From JAKVBH01 sp049800955 (GTDB lineage Bacteria > Pseudomonadota > Alphaproteobacteria > Rhodobacterales > Rhodobacteraceae): 64,000 bases of DNA. The DNA lies in contig NZ_JBNAGA010000002.1 in the NCBI RefSeq assembly GCF_049800955.1, forward strand, positions 124,001 to 188,000, given 5' to 3'. The notes under the pieces are model-generated. The model had not been told where the DNA came from. It ran no database searches and worked only from the letters and a program-made list of their open reading frames with translations. Within the stretch, counting starts at the first letter, position 1. Each line of letters opens with the position of its first letter. A program made the translations under genes and the position numbers. This document shows positions 1 through 8,226 of the stretch, piece after piece.

Positions 1-981
1 GGCGGGGTTCGGCGCCAATTGCGGGATGGCGGCAAAACTGCCCGATTGCACAAGGCCAAGACAGCCCATCAGCGCCACTGCGAGAAGCGCGCTGGAGGGA
101 GCAGCAGACAGGACAAGTGCCGTGGCAATTGCCAATGTGAAACCCAAAACGCACAGGCGCACACCGTCGAACCAGCGCAACAGAACGATACCCAAAGTCA
201 GTGACACGCCCAGCCCAGCCAAGGGCATGATTGCGCTGGCCCAATCGCGGCTGTTCTCGGGCAACTGCGCAGGCAACACCGTCAGCAAGGCGACATAAGT
301 CAGCGTATAACACAGCCAGCCGAGAGCCGGTGCGGACAGGAAGGGCGAGCGGTAAGCTGAGGCATGCGCCCGCAGGATTGGCCCTGGTAACAGGCCGCCC
401 TCCCGTCGCGCTGTCTTGGGCAGCGGTTTGAGCATGACGGTGAGAAGCGTGGCCACGATGGCCGTGAACACACCATGGGCCAACAGCAGGGCCCAAATTC
501 CCTCGCGCACCACGAGAGGCATGCCGAGAAAGGCCGTCAAGGCAAACGCAACGCCAAAAAACGTGCTCCAGATTGTCATCACGGCACCGCGCGCCTGATC
601 GGTCGCCAATTGCGCCATGAGGGTTGGCGCGGCGACAACGATAATGAGATGCGAAATGCCTTCGACGAAACGCAGCGCCATCATAGCAGGCCAGGAGGGC
701 AGAGCTGCCTGGGCGATGGATAGCCCCGCCCCGAGCCAAAGCGCGCCCAACAAGAGGGTTCGATACCCCAAACGCGAGACGAGCATACCCGCGAAAAACC
801 CGCAGATCACCCCCATCGCAGAGAGGATGGACACCATGAACCCCAGGTATGGGCCCGCATCCGGATACGCCGCGGCGAATGCGTCAAAGGGGACAGAAAG
901 CTTGGCAAATTGCCCACCTGCGCTCAATCCGGCGCACCAAAGCGCCACAAGGATCAGGACAGGATTTCGCACATCAGGCAT
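1..981 (-). CDS. MFS transporter (partial, C-terminus outside window)
   Basis: Inner-membrane transporter of the major facilitator superfamily; the substrate is unknown. The minus frame is open from an ATG at 981 to the window edge (327 codons), so the C-terminal end of a roughly 400-residue protein is missing. The translation is a run of hydrophobic helices rich in Ala, Gly and Leu, with a short basic loop after the second helix (MLVSRLGYR) as expected for MFS loop 2-3. An alternative in-frame ATG lies at 1008; I chose 981 because AGGA lies just upstream, though its spacing is short. It follows mscL on the same strand but is separated from it by a terminator, so it is probably transcribed separately. 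Confidence 0.8.
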   Translation of the reverse strand, partial: MPDVRNPVLILVALWCAGLSAGGQFAKLSVPFDAFAAAYPDAGPYLGFMVSILSAMGVICGFFAGMLVSRLGYRTLLLGALWLGAGLSIAQAALPSWPAMMALRFVEGISHLIIVVAAPTLMAQLATDQARGAVMTIWSTFFGVAFALTAFLGMPLVVREGIWALLLAHGVFTAIVATLLTVMLKPLPKTARREGGLLPGPILRAHASAYRSPFLSAPALGWLCYTLTYVALLTVLPAQLPENSRDWASAIMPLAGLGVSLTLGIVLLRWFDGVRLCVLGFTLAIATALVLSAAPSSALLAVALMGCLGLVQSGSFAAIPQLAPNPA

Positions 982-1021
982 GGTCCTATGTCGCAAGACA
1001 CATACCATTTCGCAAATGAAA

Positions 1022-1046
1022 ACGGCCCGCACAGTAAGCGGGCCGT
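1022..1046 (-). terminator. Rho-independent terminator after mscL
   Basis: A perfect 9-bp stem (ACGGCCCGC with GCGGGCCGT) encloses a 7-nt loop. Read on the minus strand it is followed by TTTTC. It lies 28 bases past the mscL stop codon and before the MFS gene. Confidence 0.75.
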
Positions 1047-1073
1047 AAACAAGACAGTGTTTGGTGCAATCGC

Positions 1074-1502
1074 TTAAGACTGTGCCTTGAGCTGATCGCG
1101 GATTTCCATGAGGATATCGAGCTCGGTGGGGCCTGCCTCTTCCTCAACGGCTTCCTCAGCCGGGCCTTCCGCTGCGGCTTTGACCCGGTTGACCATTTTG
1201 ACCAGCATGAAAACAACCCATGCCACGATCAGGAAATTGATCACGGCCATGATGAAGTTCCCGATGGCAAAGACAGGCGCGCCCGCATCTTGCGCCGCCG
1301 CGAGGGACGCATAGGTTTCCCCATCCAGCGAGTAGAACCAGCCGGAGAAATCAATGCCGCCTGTAAAGAGCGCGATGATCGGGTTGATCAAGTCGCCCAC
1401 AAGGGATGTCACGATCGCTGTGAACGCCGCACCAATAATGATGCCAACGGCCATGTCCATGACATTGCCCTTGGCGATAAAATCTTTAAATTCCTGTATC
1501 AT
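1074..1502 (-). CDS. mscL: Large-conductance mechanosensitive channel MscL
   Basis: Homo-oligomeric inner-membrane channel that opens under membrane tension and releases solutes on hypo-osmotic shock. The 142-residue product has the family layout: the amphipathic start MIQEFKDFIAKGNVMDMAVG, TM1 at about 16-38, a periplasmic loop, TM2 at about 80-104, an acidic Ala/Glu linker and the C-terminal helix LDILMEIRDQL. The ATG at 1502 is preferred over the longer frame because it starts at the conserved N-terminus and has GGGAGAG upstream. A CtrA-like box lies about 40 bases upstream. The gene is divergent from the glutathione transferase gene and ends in a strong terminator. Confidence 0.96.
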   Translation of the reverse strand: MIQEFKDFIAKGNVMDMAVGIIIGAAFTAIVTSLVGDLINPIIALFTGGIDFSGWFYSLDGETYASLAAAQDAGAPVFAIGNFIMAVINFLIVAWVVFMLVKMVNRVKAAAEGPAEEAVEEEAGPTELDILMEIRDQLKAQS

Positions 1503-1541
1503 AGCTCGCTCTCCCTGCGAATTGGATCCCTGCGCCACGCG

Positions 1542-1557
1542 TTAACACTTTGTTAAC
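1542..1557. promoter_or_regulatory. CtrA-like box TTAA-N7-TTAAC
   Basis: TTAA, seven bases, TTAACC lies between the divergent mscL and glutathione transferase genes. It matches the consensus for the alphaproteobacterial response regulator CtrA (TTAA-N7-TTAAC) and is near-symmetric, so it reads as a box on both strands. That CtrA binds here is inference. Confidence 0.4.
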
Positions 1558-1567
1558 CTTTCAGGCG

Positions 1568-1584
1568 CGCACAGTCATTGTGCG
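1568..1584. promoter_or_regulatory. Short inverted repeat, possible operator
   Basis: CGCACA and TGTGCG are separated by 5 bases in the mscL/glutathione transferase intergenic region, 86 bases before the transferase start codon. It is short and could be chance. Confidence 0.2.
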
Positions 1585-1669
1585 TATTCGCGAAACAATT
1601 GGAAGTGCGAAACAGGGAAAAATTCCTATCTATTCTCCATCGACCTCAAAAAAGAAAAGTGCCTTGGCC

Positions 1670-2368
1670 ATGACCCAACTCGACGCCTTCCCAATCACGC
1701 AACGCTGGCCTGCGAAAGACCCCAGTGTTCTGCAACTCTATTCCTTCCCGACGCCGAATGGCGTGAAGGTGTCCATCGCCCTGGAAGAGATGGGGCTGGC
1801 CTATGAGGCGCATAAAGTCACGCTGTCGGATGCAGATGTAAAAAGCCCCGAATTCCTCTCGCTCAACCCCAACAACAAGATCCCCGCCATCATCGATCCA
1901 GACGGGCCGGGCGGTACGCCAATTGGTCTTTTTGAGAGCGGGGCAATCCTGCTCTATCTCGCGGAGAAAACAGGGCAGTTCGGCGGGACAGACGCGGCCA
2001 ATACCGCCGAGGTTCGCCAATGGCTGATGTGGCAGATGGGCGGCCTCGGCCCGATGACAGGTCAGCTTGGCTTTTTCCTGAAATTTGCCGGTCGCGAGAT
2101 CGAAGATCCGCGCCCACGAGAGCGCTACGTGACTGAAGTCAAACGATTGTTTGGTGTGTTGGAGCGGCACATGGACGGGAAAGACTGGGTCGCGGGGGAT
2201 TACAGCATTGCGGATATGGCCATCGCGCCCTGGGTGCGCATGCTGGATTACTACGGCGCGCGCGAGGTCGTCGGATGGGAGGATCACAAGAACCTTGTGG
2301 CCTATCTCGACCGCTTCCTTGCCCGGGATGCCGTGCAGACAGGGCTGGTCACTCCCCCGCGCGACTGA
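1670..2368 (+). CDS. Glutathione S-transferase family protein (YfcG/Nu-class-like)
   Basis: Cytosolic 232-residue glutathione transferase, most like the Nu-class disulfide-bond oxidoreductases (E. coli YfcG). The thioredoxin-fold half carries FPTPNG at about residues 26-31; Thr and Asn of this motif replace the usual catalytic Tyr/Ser/Cys in YfcG. NNKIPAIIDPDG follows, with the glutathione-gripping ESGAILLYLAEKTG at about 89-102. The all-helical half has WLMWQMGGLGPM and SIADMAIAPW. The ATG at 1670 is chosen because upstream codons do not look coding and family similarity begins soon after; no strong ribosome site is seen. The role in glutathione-dependent disulfide reduction is inferred from family. 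Confidence 0.9.
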   Translation: MTQLDAFPITQRWPAKDPSVLQLYSFPTPNGVKVSIALEEMGLAYEAHKVTLSDADVKSPEFLSLNPNNKIPAIIDPDGPGGTPIGLFESGAILLYLAEKTGQFGGTDAANTAEVRQWLMWQMGGLGPMTGQLGFFLKFAGREIEDPRPRERYVTEVKRLFGVLERHMDGKDWVAGDYSIADMAIAPWVRMLDYYGAREVVGWEDHKNLVAYLDRFLARDAVQTGLVTPPRD

Positions 2369-2385
2369 TCCGACAAAACGCAAAA

Positions 2386-2412
2386 GAGGCCGCTGAATAT
2401 CTCAGCGGCCTC
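2386..2412 (-). terminator. Terminator between convergent GST and YtoQ genes
   Basis: A perfect 10-bp stem (GAGGCCGCTG with CAGCGGCCTC) has a 7-nt loop. On the minus strand it is followed by TTTTGCGTTTT, so it best fits the end of the YtoQ gene. It may also stop transcripts from the plus strand. Confidence 0.75.
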
Positions 2413-2439
2413 CCGAAAAAAAGCAACGTATCCTGGGGG

Positions 2440-2886
2440 TTACCCCGGCAGCGTGCCTTCGAGCACGTAGCGCAGGATTTCGACGACCTCTTGTGGGGTA
2501 CGCGCCACAGCCTGCGCTGCCGCATCCACTTCCTTGAGCGCGTGGTCATGCTCCGGCGGTTGCAGAATGATCAGCGATTTGCCCAATGCCGCCGCATAGC
2601 CGGCATCGAAAGCGGCATTCCATTGCTTGTATTTGTCACCAAAGCGGACAACGACGACATCCGCCTCTTCAATGCCCTTGCGCGTGCGGATCGCATTGAC
2701 CAAAGCGCCTTTGCGATCATGCCAGAACTTATTGTCCTCCGCGCCGAGGATGACCACGCCGCAATCGTCAGACGCGGCATGATCGGTCACCGGGGCATCG
2801 AAGCTGACGCCGAGATCTTTGGCGCCCTCCACAATCTGGTCTCGCCAGTCCGTATGGATTTCGCCGGAGAGATAAACGCGCAGCAT
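2440..2886 (-). CDS. YtoQ family protein
   Basis: Small cytosolic protein of the YtoQ family, related in fold to nucleoside 2-deoxyribosyltransferases; its cellular role is not established. The family signature LRVYLSGEIHTDWR opens the protein, with VVILGAEDNKFWHDRKGALVNA and a C-terminal helix following. About 148 residues. Two ATGs lie close together: AAGGA is 7 bases before the ATG at 2886 but only 1 base before the one at 2892, so 2886 is chosen. A dispersed repeat separates it from pheT upstream on the same strand. Confidence 0.85.
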   Translation of the reverse strand: MLRVYLSGEIHTDWRDQIVEGAKDLGVSFDAPVTDHAASDDCGVVILGAEDNKFWHDRKGALVNAIRTRKGIEEADVVVVRFGDKYKQWNAAFDAGYAAALGKSLIILQPPEHDHALKEVDAAAQAVARTPQEVVEILRYVLEGTLPG

Positions 2887-2925
2887 GGGCATGTCCTTTC
2901 AATGACAGGTCTTGTTTTCGCCGTT

Positions 2926-2970
2926 GGACCGGGGCGCTGCCCCGGACCTCGGAACATTTAGGGCAAGAGG
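2926..2970 (+). repeat. Dispersed intergenic repeat, copy A
   Basis: A GC hairpin (CCGGGG, loop, CCCCGG) is followed by CCTCGGAACATTT and GGCAAGAGG. The same order recurs at 54046-54091 and, in related form, at 24328-24375. It fills the gap between pheT and the YtoQ gene, both on the minus strand. There is no T-run on either side, so it does not look like a classic terminator. Confidence 0.6.
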
Positions 2971-2986
2971 CAAGTGAGGCGAGCGC

Positions 2987-5386
2987 CTAGCCCCGCAGCG
3001 TCCCGCCAGTGGCCTTGGAGACTTTCTCAAGCACCTTGGCCGCAACGGCCTCAATATCCTCATCCGTCAGCGTCTTGTCCGTGGGCTGCAGTCGAACCGT
3101 GATGGCAAGGCTCTTTTTGCCCTCGCCAAGACTGCCGCCGATGAACTCGTCAAAGACGCGCACCTCTTCGATGAGCGCCTTGTCGGCACCAGCGGCCGCA
3201 TTGACCAGATCAAGCGCCGCGACATCTGCATCCACTACGAAGGCGAAATCACGCTCGACGGCCTGCAGATCGTTGAGCTCCAACGCGCCACGTGTCGTTT
3301 TGACAGATTTGGGCAAAGGAATTTCCCCCGGCCAGAGCGTGAAGGCCATCGCGGGCCCTTTCACGTCCAGCGCCTCAAGCACGCGCGGATGCAACTCACC
3401 AAAGACGCCCAGCACTTTCTTCGGACCCAGACAGATCATGCCGTGCCGCCCCGGGTGCCACCAGCCCGCCGCGCCGCGCCGGATCTGGACCTTGGCAGGC
3501 GCGCCCATGGCGGCGAGTACGGCTTCGGCATCAGCTTTGACGTCGTAGAGATCGACAGGGCGGCTGGCTCCGTGGGTGTCCTTGGCGCCAGTCCGACCCA
3601 CAAGAAGTCCGCTGGCCAGTAGATGCTGTTCTTCGGGCTCGCCACCGTGGAAGGCGTGACCCAGCTCAAACAGCGCCAGATCCATGAAGCCGCGTGCCTG
3701 ATTGCGAGCCGCCGCTTGCAGGAGGCCCGGCAGGAGCGCGGGGCGCATATGGCTCATCTCGGAGCTGATCGGATTGGCGAGACGTGTCGTGTCATCACCG
3801 CCGCCAAAGAGCTTGGCCGCCGCTTCATCGATGAAGCTGTAGGTCACACATTCGTTGTAACCCAGAGCCGCCATCGTGCGCCGCGCCGCGCCCTCGCGCT
3901 TTTGCTGCGGCGAGAGAACGGGGCGGGGAATGCCTGCGGACAAACGCGGCAAGGGTTTGGCCTCCAGCTTGGTGAGCGAGGCCACGCGGGCCACCTCTTC
4001 CACCAGATCGGCCTGACCCTGCACATCGGGTCGCCATGTCGGGACATGCGCCATGTCGCCATCCATGACGAAGCCAAGTGACGTCAGGATCTGGCGTTGT
4101 TCACTCTCGGGAATGTCCATGCCCACGAGCGACGACAACCGGGCGGCATCGAGCTTATAGGCCCGGGCATGATCAGGCACTGCGCCCGCCATGACCATCT
4201 CAGAGGCCTCGCCGCCTGCGTGATCCAGAATCATCCGCACTGCGTGATCGAGCCCCACGGGCGTGAAGGCCGGATCAACGCCCCGCTCGAACCGATACCG
4301 CGCGTCGGAATTGATCTTGAGCGCGCGGCCTGTGTAGGCAATCTGGATCGGATCCCAGAACGCGCTCTCGACGAATACATCAACCGTCTCCTCGGAGCAG
4401 CCTGTCTCCTCGCCGCCCATGATGCCCGCAATGCTTTCGGGCCCGGCGTCATCAGAGATGATCATCTGGCCTTCAAGAAAGGCATAGTCCTTGCCATCCA
4501 AAGCCAAAATCTGCTCGCCACCGGCGGCGCGATGCACCCGCAGATTGCCTTTGACCTTCGCCATGTCGAAGACGTGCAGGGGCCGGTTGCGATCGTAGGT
4601 GAAGAAATTCGTCACATCGACGAGGAAGTTGATCGGGCGCAGGCCGATGGCGCGCAGCAGGTCCTGCAACCAAGCGGGCGACGGCCCGTTTTTGACGCCA
4701 CGGATCACCCGGCCTGCAAAAAGCGGGCATCCATCGCGTGTGTCTTCATCAATTGTCACCGAGATGGGGCACGGGAAGGCCGCCTCAATCGGCGCCTCCA
4801 GATCGCGGGCGATCAGCGTGCCCAGACCGCGCGCGGCAAGGTCTCGGGCGATGCCCTGCACGCCCAGCGCATCTGGCCGGTTTGGCGTAATGGCAATATC
4901 AATCACCGGATCGACCTTGGCGGGGTCATTGGCCGCCAACCAATCGACAAACCGCTCGCCCACCTCGCCGGAGGGCAGCTCGATGATGCCGTCATGCTCT
5001 TCCGACAGCTCCATCTCGCGCTCGGAACACATCATGCCATAGCTCTCGATCCCACGGATCTTGCCGACGCCGATGGTCGTGTCGATGCCGGGCACATAGA
5101 CGCCGGGTTTGGCGATGACGACGGTGATCCCCTCGCGCGCATTGGGCGCACCACAGATGATCTGCGTCTCGCCCTCGTCGGTGGCCACCTGACAAACGCG
5201 CAGCTTGTCGGCATCGGGATGCTTCTCAGCCTTCAGCACCTTGCCGATGGTAAAATCCTTGAGACGGTCACCAGGATTTGTGACCTCCTCCACCTCCAGA
5301 CCGAGGTCTGTGAGGGCGTAGAGGATCTCGTCCAGCGTGGCGGTGGTCTCAAGGTGGTGCTTGAGCCAGGACAGCGTGAATTTCAT
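2987..5386 (-). CDS. pheT: Phenylalanyl-tRNA synthetase beta subunit
   Basis: Beta chain of the alpha2-beta2 enzyme that charges tRNA-Phe. The 799 residues match the usual length. Visible in order are the N-terminal MKFTLSWLKHHL, the EMAP-like tRNA-binding fold (FTIGKVLKAEKHPDADKLRVCQV), the B3/B4 editing region, the B5 region, the catalytic-like core and the C-terminal FDX-ACB anticodon-binding domain (VERDFAFVVD to the end). The ATG at 5386 is chosen over a longer frame because the conserved N-terminus starts there, with GGAG upstream. The alpha-subunit gene pheS is not in this window; the upstream neighbours are two secreted proteins. Confidence 0.97.
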   Translation of the reverse strand: MKFTLSWLKHHLETTATLDEILYALTDLGLEVEEVTNPGDRLKDFTIGKVLKAEKHPDADKLRVCQVATDEGETQIICGAPNAREGITVVIAKPGVYVPGIDTTIGVGKIRGIESYGMMCSEREMELSEEHDGIIELPSGEVGERFVDWLAANDPAKVDPVIDIAITPNRPDALGVQGIARDLAARGLGTLIARDLEAPIEAAFPCPISVTIDEDTRDGCPLFAGRVIRGVKNGPSPAWLQDLLRAIGLRPINFLVDVTNFFTYDRNRPLHVFDMAKVKGNLRVHRAAGGEQILALDGKDYAFLEGQMIISDDAGPESIAGIMGGEETGCSEETVDVFVESAFWDPIQIAYTGRALKINSDARYRFERGVDPAFTPVGLDHAVRMILDHAGGEASEMVMAGAVPDHARAYKLDAARLSSLVGMDIPESEQRQILTSLGFVMDGDMAHVPTWRPDVQGQADLVEEVARVASLTKLEAKPLPRLSAGIPRPVLSPQQKREGAARRTMAALGYNECVTYSFIDEAAAKLFGGGDDTTRLANPISSEMSHMRPALLPGLLQAAARNQARGFMDLALFELGHAFHGGEPEEQHLLASGLLVGRTGAKDTHGASRPVDLYDVKADAEAVLAAMGAPAKVQIRRGAAGWWHPGRHGMICLGPKKVLGVFGELHPRVLEALDVKGPAMAFTLWPGEIPLPKSVKTTRGALELNDLQAVERDFAFVVDADVAALDLVNAAAGADKALIEEVRVFDEFIGGSLGEGKKSLAITVRLQPTDKTLTDEDIEAVAAKVLEKVSKATGGTLRG

Positions 5387-5484
5387 CGGCGGGCGCTCCG
5401 GCAATCGAGGTTTTGCGCGGTTTATCTCACCGGGCCTGCAAGGGAAAGGGCCACATGGGCGCTGCAACACGCGGGCCGCTGCCG

Positions 5485-6087
5485 CTATTGCGCACGGCTC
5501 ACATCAAACCAGCAATTGGTCGCGTATATCTGTCCGCTCGCGGCATCGACGACGACGTTGATCCGCGGATTGAGAACGGCATTGGTCTGCACATTCAGAA
5601 AACCCGCGCAATTGGCGGATGCCGTGAATGCGTTGAAATACTGAAACTCCAGCTTCATGGAAAACGGCTGCTGGGCCTCCGCAACCTTGACTGTGCCAAA
5701 TTCGAACTGATCGACGAAATCATTGCGAAAGACGTCATCGCCAATTTCCACGCGAAACTGGCTCGCCTGAAAATTCACCATGTTGGGGTAGAATTGAAAC
5801 GGCATGAAGCCGCCAAAGCCATTGGGCTGCCACAGGGAAATGGCTGGAACGCCGGAGTGGATAATCAGCGTTTTGCTGGCTTTTTCGGGCGTTTTTTCCT
5901 GTTCCCCGGGGGCGCCGCAATAGACATTGATGACATTGGACGAGCCACCAGACACAGTCGCATTGCAATTGCCCTGCACATTGACCTCCGGCTTGGGCGA
6001 TTGCGCCCAAAGACCCGTGCCGAAGGCCATCAAGGCGAGCGCGGTGAGGCCCGCTCTAGTTGCAAGTAACTGAAACGGATGCGCCAT
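5485..6087 (-). CDS. Hypothetical secreted protein with Cys-bracketed motif
   Basis: A 200-residue protein of unknown function. The ATG at 6087 gives a clear signal peptide (hydrophobic core GLTALALMAFGTGLWAQ), so export to the periplasm is likely. The mature N-terminus carries GNC-x15-C, rich in Gly, Ser, Val and Asn. A probably beta-rich region follows (ISLWQPNGFGGFMPF, FRVEIGDDVF) with two more cysteines near the C-terminus. The start overlaps the end of the upstream secreted gene by 32 bases, so the pair is probably translationally coupled; a GTG at 6108 is a possible alternative start. The Cys motif aligns with the C-terminus of its partner. No family recognised. Confidence 0.7.
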   Translation of the reverse strand: MAHPFQLLATRAGLTALALMAFGTGLWAQSPKPEVNVQGNCNATVSGGSSNVINVYCGAPGEQEKTPEKASKTLIIHSGVPAISLWQPNGFGGFMPFQFYPNMVNFQASQFRVEIGDDVFRNDFVDQFEFGTVKVAEAQQPFSMKLEFQYFNAFTASANCAGFLNVQTNAVLNPRINVVVDAASGQIYATNCWFDVSRAQ

Positions 6088-6553
6088 CTGATCCCACCAC
6101 TGTGCCACCGCAATCGCCTGTGACCGTCACACTGCCACCCGCTTTCTCGGCGCCCACCATCATGCCCTGCTTCATCCATTCCTGCACCAGCGGGCTGTAA
6201 TGGCTGAACACCGTAAGACGGCAATCCTGCACCGATTGAATTTGCGATGCGAGATCGCCATCGCGCAGCGCATTCACGTGATCGACCTGTTTGTCGACAT
6301 ATTCCGCCGACGCACCCGCACCGATGAGCTTTTTGAGCACGTTGGACAATTTGACCTCTGCATCCGCCCGAATGAAGCTTTCCGAGCGGCTTCCTGTATC
6401 CTGCACATCCACGCACACCACATCTGTCAGCTGGGCAATCACAGCAATGGGATCCGGTGTGTTTTGGGCCTGCGCCTGGGTCAGGCTCAACACAAGGCCC
6501 AGGGAGGGCACGAGATGACAGGTCCGGGCGCGGATCATTTTGGGGACAGGCAT
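6056..6553 (-). CDS. Hypothetical secreted protein, C-terminal Cys-bracketed motif
   Basis: A 165-residue protein of unknown function. The ATG at 6553 has GAGG 6 bases upstream and yields a signal peptide (MIRAR followed by a hydrophobic stretch ending TQAQAQ), suggesting periplasmic export. The middle is helical and charged, with VCVDVQDTGSRSESFIRADAEVKLS. The last 20 residues are GDC-x15-CN, matching in spacing and pattern the mature N-terminus of the downstream protein. A GTG at 6565 is an alternative start. The gene overlaps its partner by 32 bases and lies downstream of the ABC transporter genes after about 105 bases. Confidence 0.7.
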   Translation of the reverse strand: MPVPKMIRARTCHLVPSLGLVLSLTQAQAQNTPDPIAVIAQLTDVVCVDVQDTGSRSESFIRADAEVKLSNVLKKLIGAGASAEYVDKQVDHVNALRDGDLASQIQSVQDCRLTVFSHYSPLVQEWMKQGMMVGAEKAGGSVTVTGDCGGTVVGSDGASVSVTCN

Positions 6554-6658
6554 CGCAATCCTCACAACAAAAGAGTTCGTTCAATGGGGAGAGCCTAGCA
6601 GGGCCAAAGTGGTGCGTATAGTTTTTTGATCATGCTGGGGTTGTGTGCCCCTGTCATC

Positions 6659-7390
6659 TCATTTCAAAGCGCGCGCGAGGAAGTCACGGGTCTGTGGCTG
6701 TTGCGGCGCATCAAAGAGCGCCTCCGGCGGGCCTTCCTCGATGATCTGGCCGTCTTTGAGAAAGCAAACCTTGTCGGCGGCTTCACGGGCAAAACCCATC
6801 TCATGGGTGGCCAGCACCATCGTCATGCCCTCGGCCTTGACCAGCCGCAATACGTCCAGCACCTCGCCCACAAGTTGGGGATCAAGCGCGGAGGTGATCT
6901 CGTCAAAAAGCATGACCTCAGGCTTCATCGCCAGAGCGCGCACGATGGCCACGCGCTGTTGCTGCCCGCCTGACAGTTGATCCGGGTAATGCGTCATCCG
7001 ATCGGCCAGACCGAACCGCTCAAAAAGCGCCGTGACCTCCGGGCGCAGGGCCTCGCGCGTTTCGCCCCGGCGCAGGCGTGGGGCCAGCATCACGTTTTCC
7101 TCCGCCGTCATATGCGGGAAGAGGTTGTAGCTCTGAAAGACCATGCCGATACGCTGGCGGATCGGCTGGGGATCAAACCCGGGCACGGAGATATCCTCCC
7201 CATCGAGGAAGATCTCACCGTCTTCAATGGGCTCCAGCAGGTTGATGCAGCGCAGAAGCGTGGACTTTCCCGCCCCTGACGCACCGATGAGGCAGACCAT
7301 TTGGCCTTCCTCGACATCCAGATCAATCCCGTTGCAGACGACGTTCGCGCCAAACTCTTTGACGACCCCGCGCAGGCGCAACTTGGCCAT
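6659..7390 (-). CDS. Polar amino-acid ABC transporter, ATP-binding protein
   Basis: ATPase subunit of a polar amino-acid importer (GlnQ/HisP-like), 243 residues, acting as a dimer on the cytoplasmic face. Visible are Walker A GASGAGKS (36-43), the Q-loop at VFQSYN, signature LSGGQ (139-143), Walker B VMLFDE (159-164), the D-loop SALD and the switch His in ATHEMGFA. The residue after the catalytic Glu is Ile (DEITSALD), where most relatives have Pro. Its start codon overlaps the permease stop by one base, so the two are coupled. It is the last gene of the binding protein-permease-ATPase operon. Confidence 0.95.
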   Translation of the reverse strand: MAKLRLRGVVKEFGANVVCNGIDLDVEEGQMVCLIGASGAGKSTLLRCINLLEPIEDGEIFLDGEDISVPGFDPQPIRQRIGMVFQSYNLFPHMTAEENVMLAPRLRRGETREALRPEVTALFERFGLADRMTHYPDQLSGGQQQRVAIVRALAMKPEVMLFDEITSALDPQLVGEVLDVLRLVKAEGMTMVLATHEMGFAREAADKVCFLKDGQIIEEGPPEALFDAPQQPQTRDFLARALK

Positions 7391-8223
7391 CAGCTGCGCT
7401 CCCGGTTTTGCTTGGCCATGAGGTAATCCGCGTAGCGCGTCGCGGGAATTGTCACCGCGAGGAAGATCAGCGCGGCGCCGACATAGGGCGTGAAATTGGC
7501 CAGCAGGGATTTGAAGACGCCCGCCTGCCGAAAGATCTCCACCGGGCCGATGAAGGAGAGCAGCGAGACATCCTTTTGCAGCGCGATCAGCATATTCATC
7601 TGCGCGGGCACCACGCGGCGGATCGCTTGCGGCAGGACCACATGGCGCATCGTCTCACGCTCCGAGAGCCCCAGCGATTGCGCCGCTGCGCGCTGGCTCT
7701 GGTGCACGCTGTCTATCCCTGAGCGGAAAATCTCCGCCACATAGGCCGAATAGGTCAGGATCAGCGCCAGCGAGCCCCAGATGTAGGGCGAATTCCAAGG
7801 GCGCGGCAGGCCAAGGCCGGGGATGCCGAAGCCAATGAGATAGACCGTCAGGATCACTGGCACGCCGCGAAAGACATCCGTATAGGCCGCGCCAAAGATG
7901 CGCAGCGGAAAGAGTGCGGGCGCGCGCACATCCCGCGTCAGCGCGATGAGCAGGCCCAGAATGGCAATCGCAGGCGCGCACCATGCAAAGATCATCACGT
8001 TGATCGTGAAGGCCTCAAGCAGCTTTGGGAAGCTCTTGGCCAGCACCTCGCCATTGAAGAAGCTTTTTTGTACCTTCTCCCATCCCGGCGCCATGGGGAT
8101 CAGGACAAAGAGCGCCGCAAAGACCGCGACCGTACTGGCCGCGGCCACACGCAGGGAACGCCTGCGCTGTGCATCCTCATAGGCTTGTCGGCGGGTCCGC
8201 CCCGCCGAATTGCGCGCGCTCAT
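7390..8223 (-). CDS. Polar amino-acid ABC transporter, permease
   Basis: Inner-membrane permease of the HisM/GlnP family, 277 residues. After a basic cytoplasmic start there are about five hydrophobic helices, and the EAA-type coupling loop is seen as AAAQSLGLSERETMRHVVLPQAIRR in pieces around the middle to C-terminal third. Only one permease gene is present, so it presumably works as a homodimer. It lies 3 bases after the binding-protein gene and overlaps the ATPase gene by one base. The substrate is inferred only from family. Confidence 0.93.
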   Translation of the reverse strand: MSARNSAGRTRRQAYEDAQRRRSLRVAAASTVAVFAALFVLIPMAPGWEKVQKSFFNGEVLAKSFPKLLEAFTINVMIFAWCAPAIAILGLLIALTRDVRAPALFPLRIFGAAYTDVFRGVPVILTVYLIGFGIPGLGLPRPWNSPYIWGSLALILTYSAYVAEIFRSGIDSVHQSQRAAAQSLGLSERETMRHVVLPQAIRRVVPAQMNMLIALQKDVSLLSFIGPVEIFRQAGVFKSLLANFTPYVGAALIFLAVTIPATRYADYLMAKQNRERS

Positions 8224-8226
8224 GGC

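Noticed and set aside
2926..2945. The GC hairpin of repeat copy A as a Rho-independent terminator for pheT
   Set aside because: No T-run follows on the minus strand, and the same structure recurs with a conserved tail elsewhere, so it is better called a repeat.
4097..5644. A 515-codon open frame antisense to pheT
   Set aside because: PheT domains are intact on the other strand; the antisense product is low-complexity and unrecognisable.
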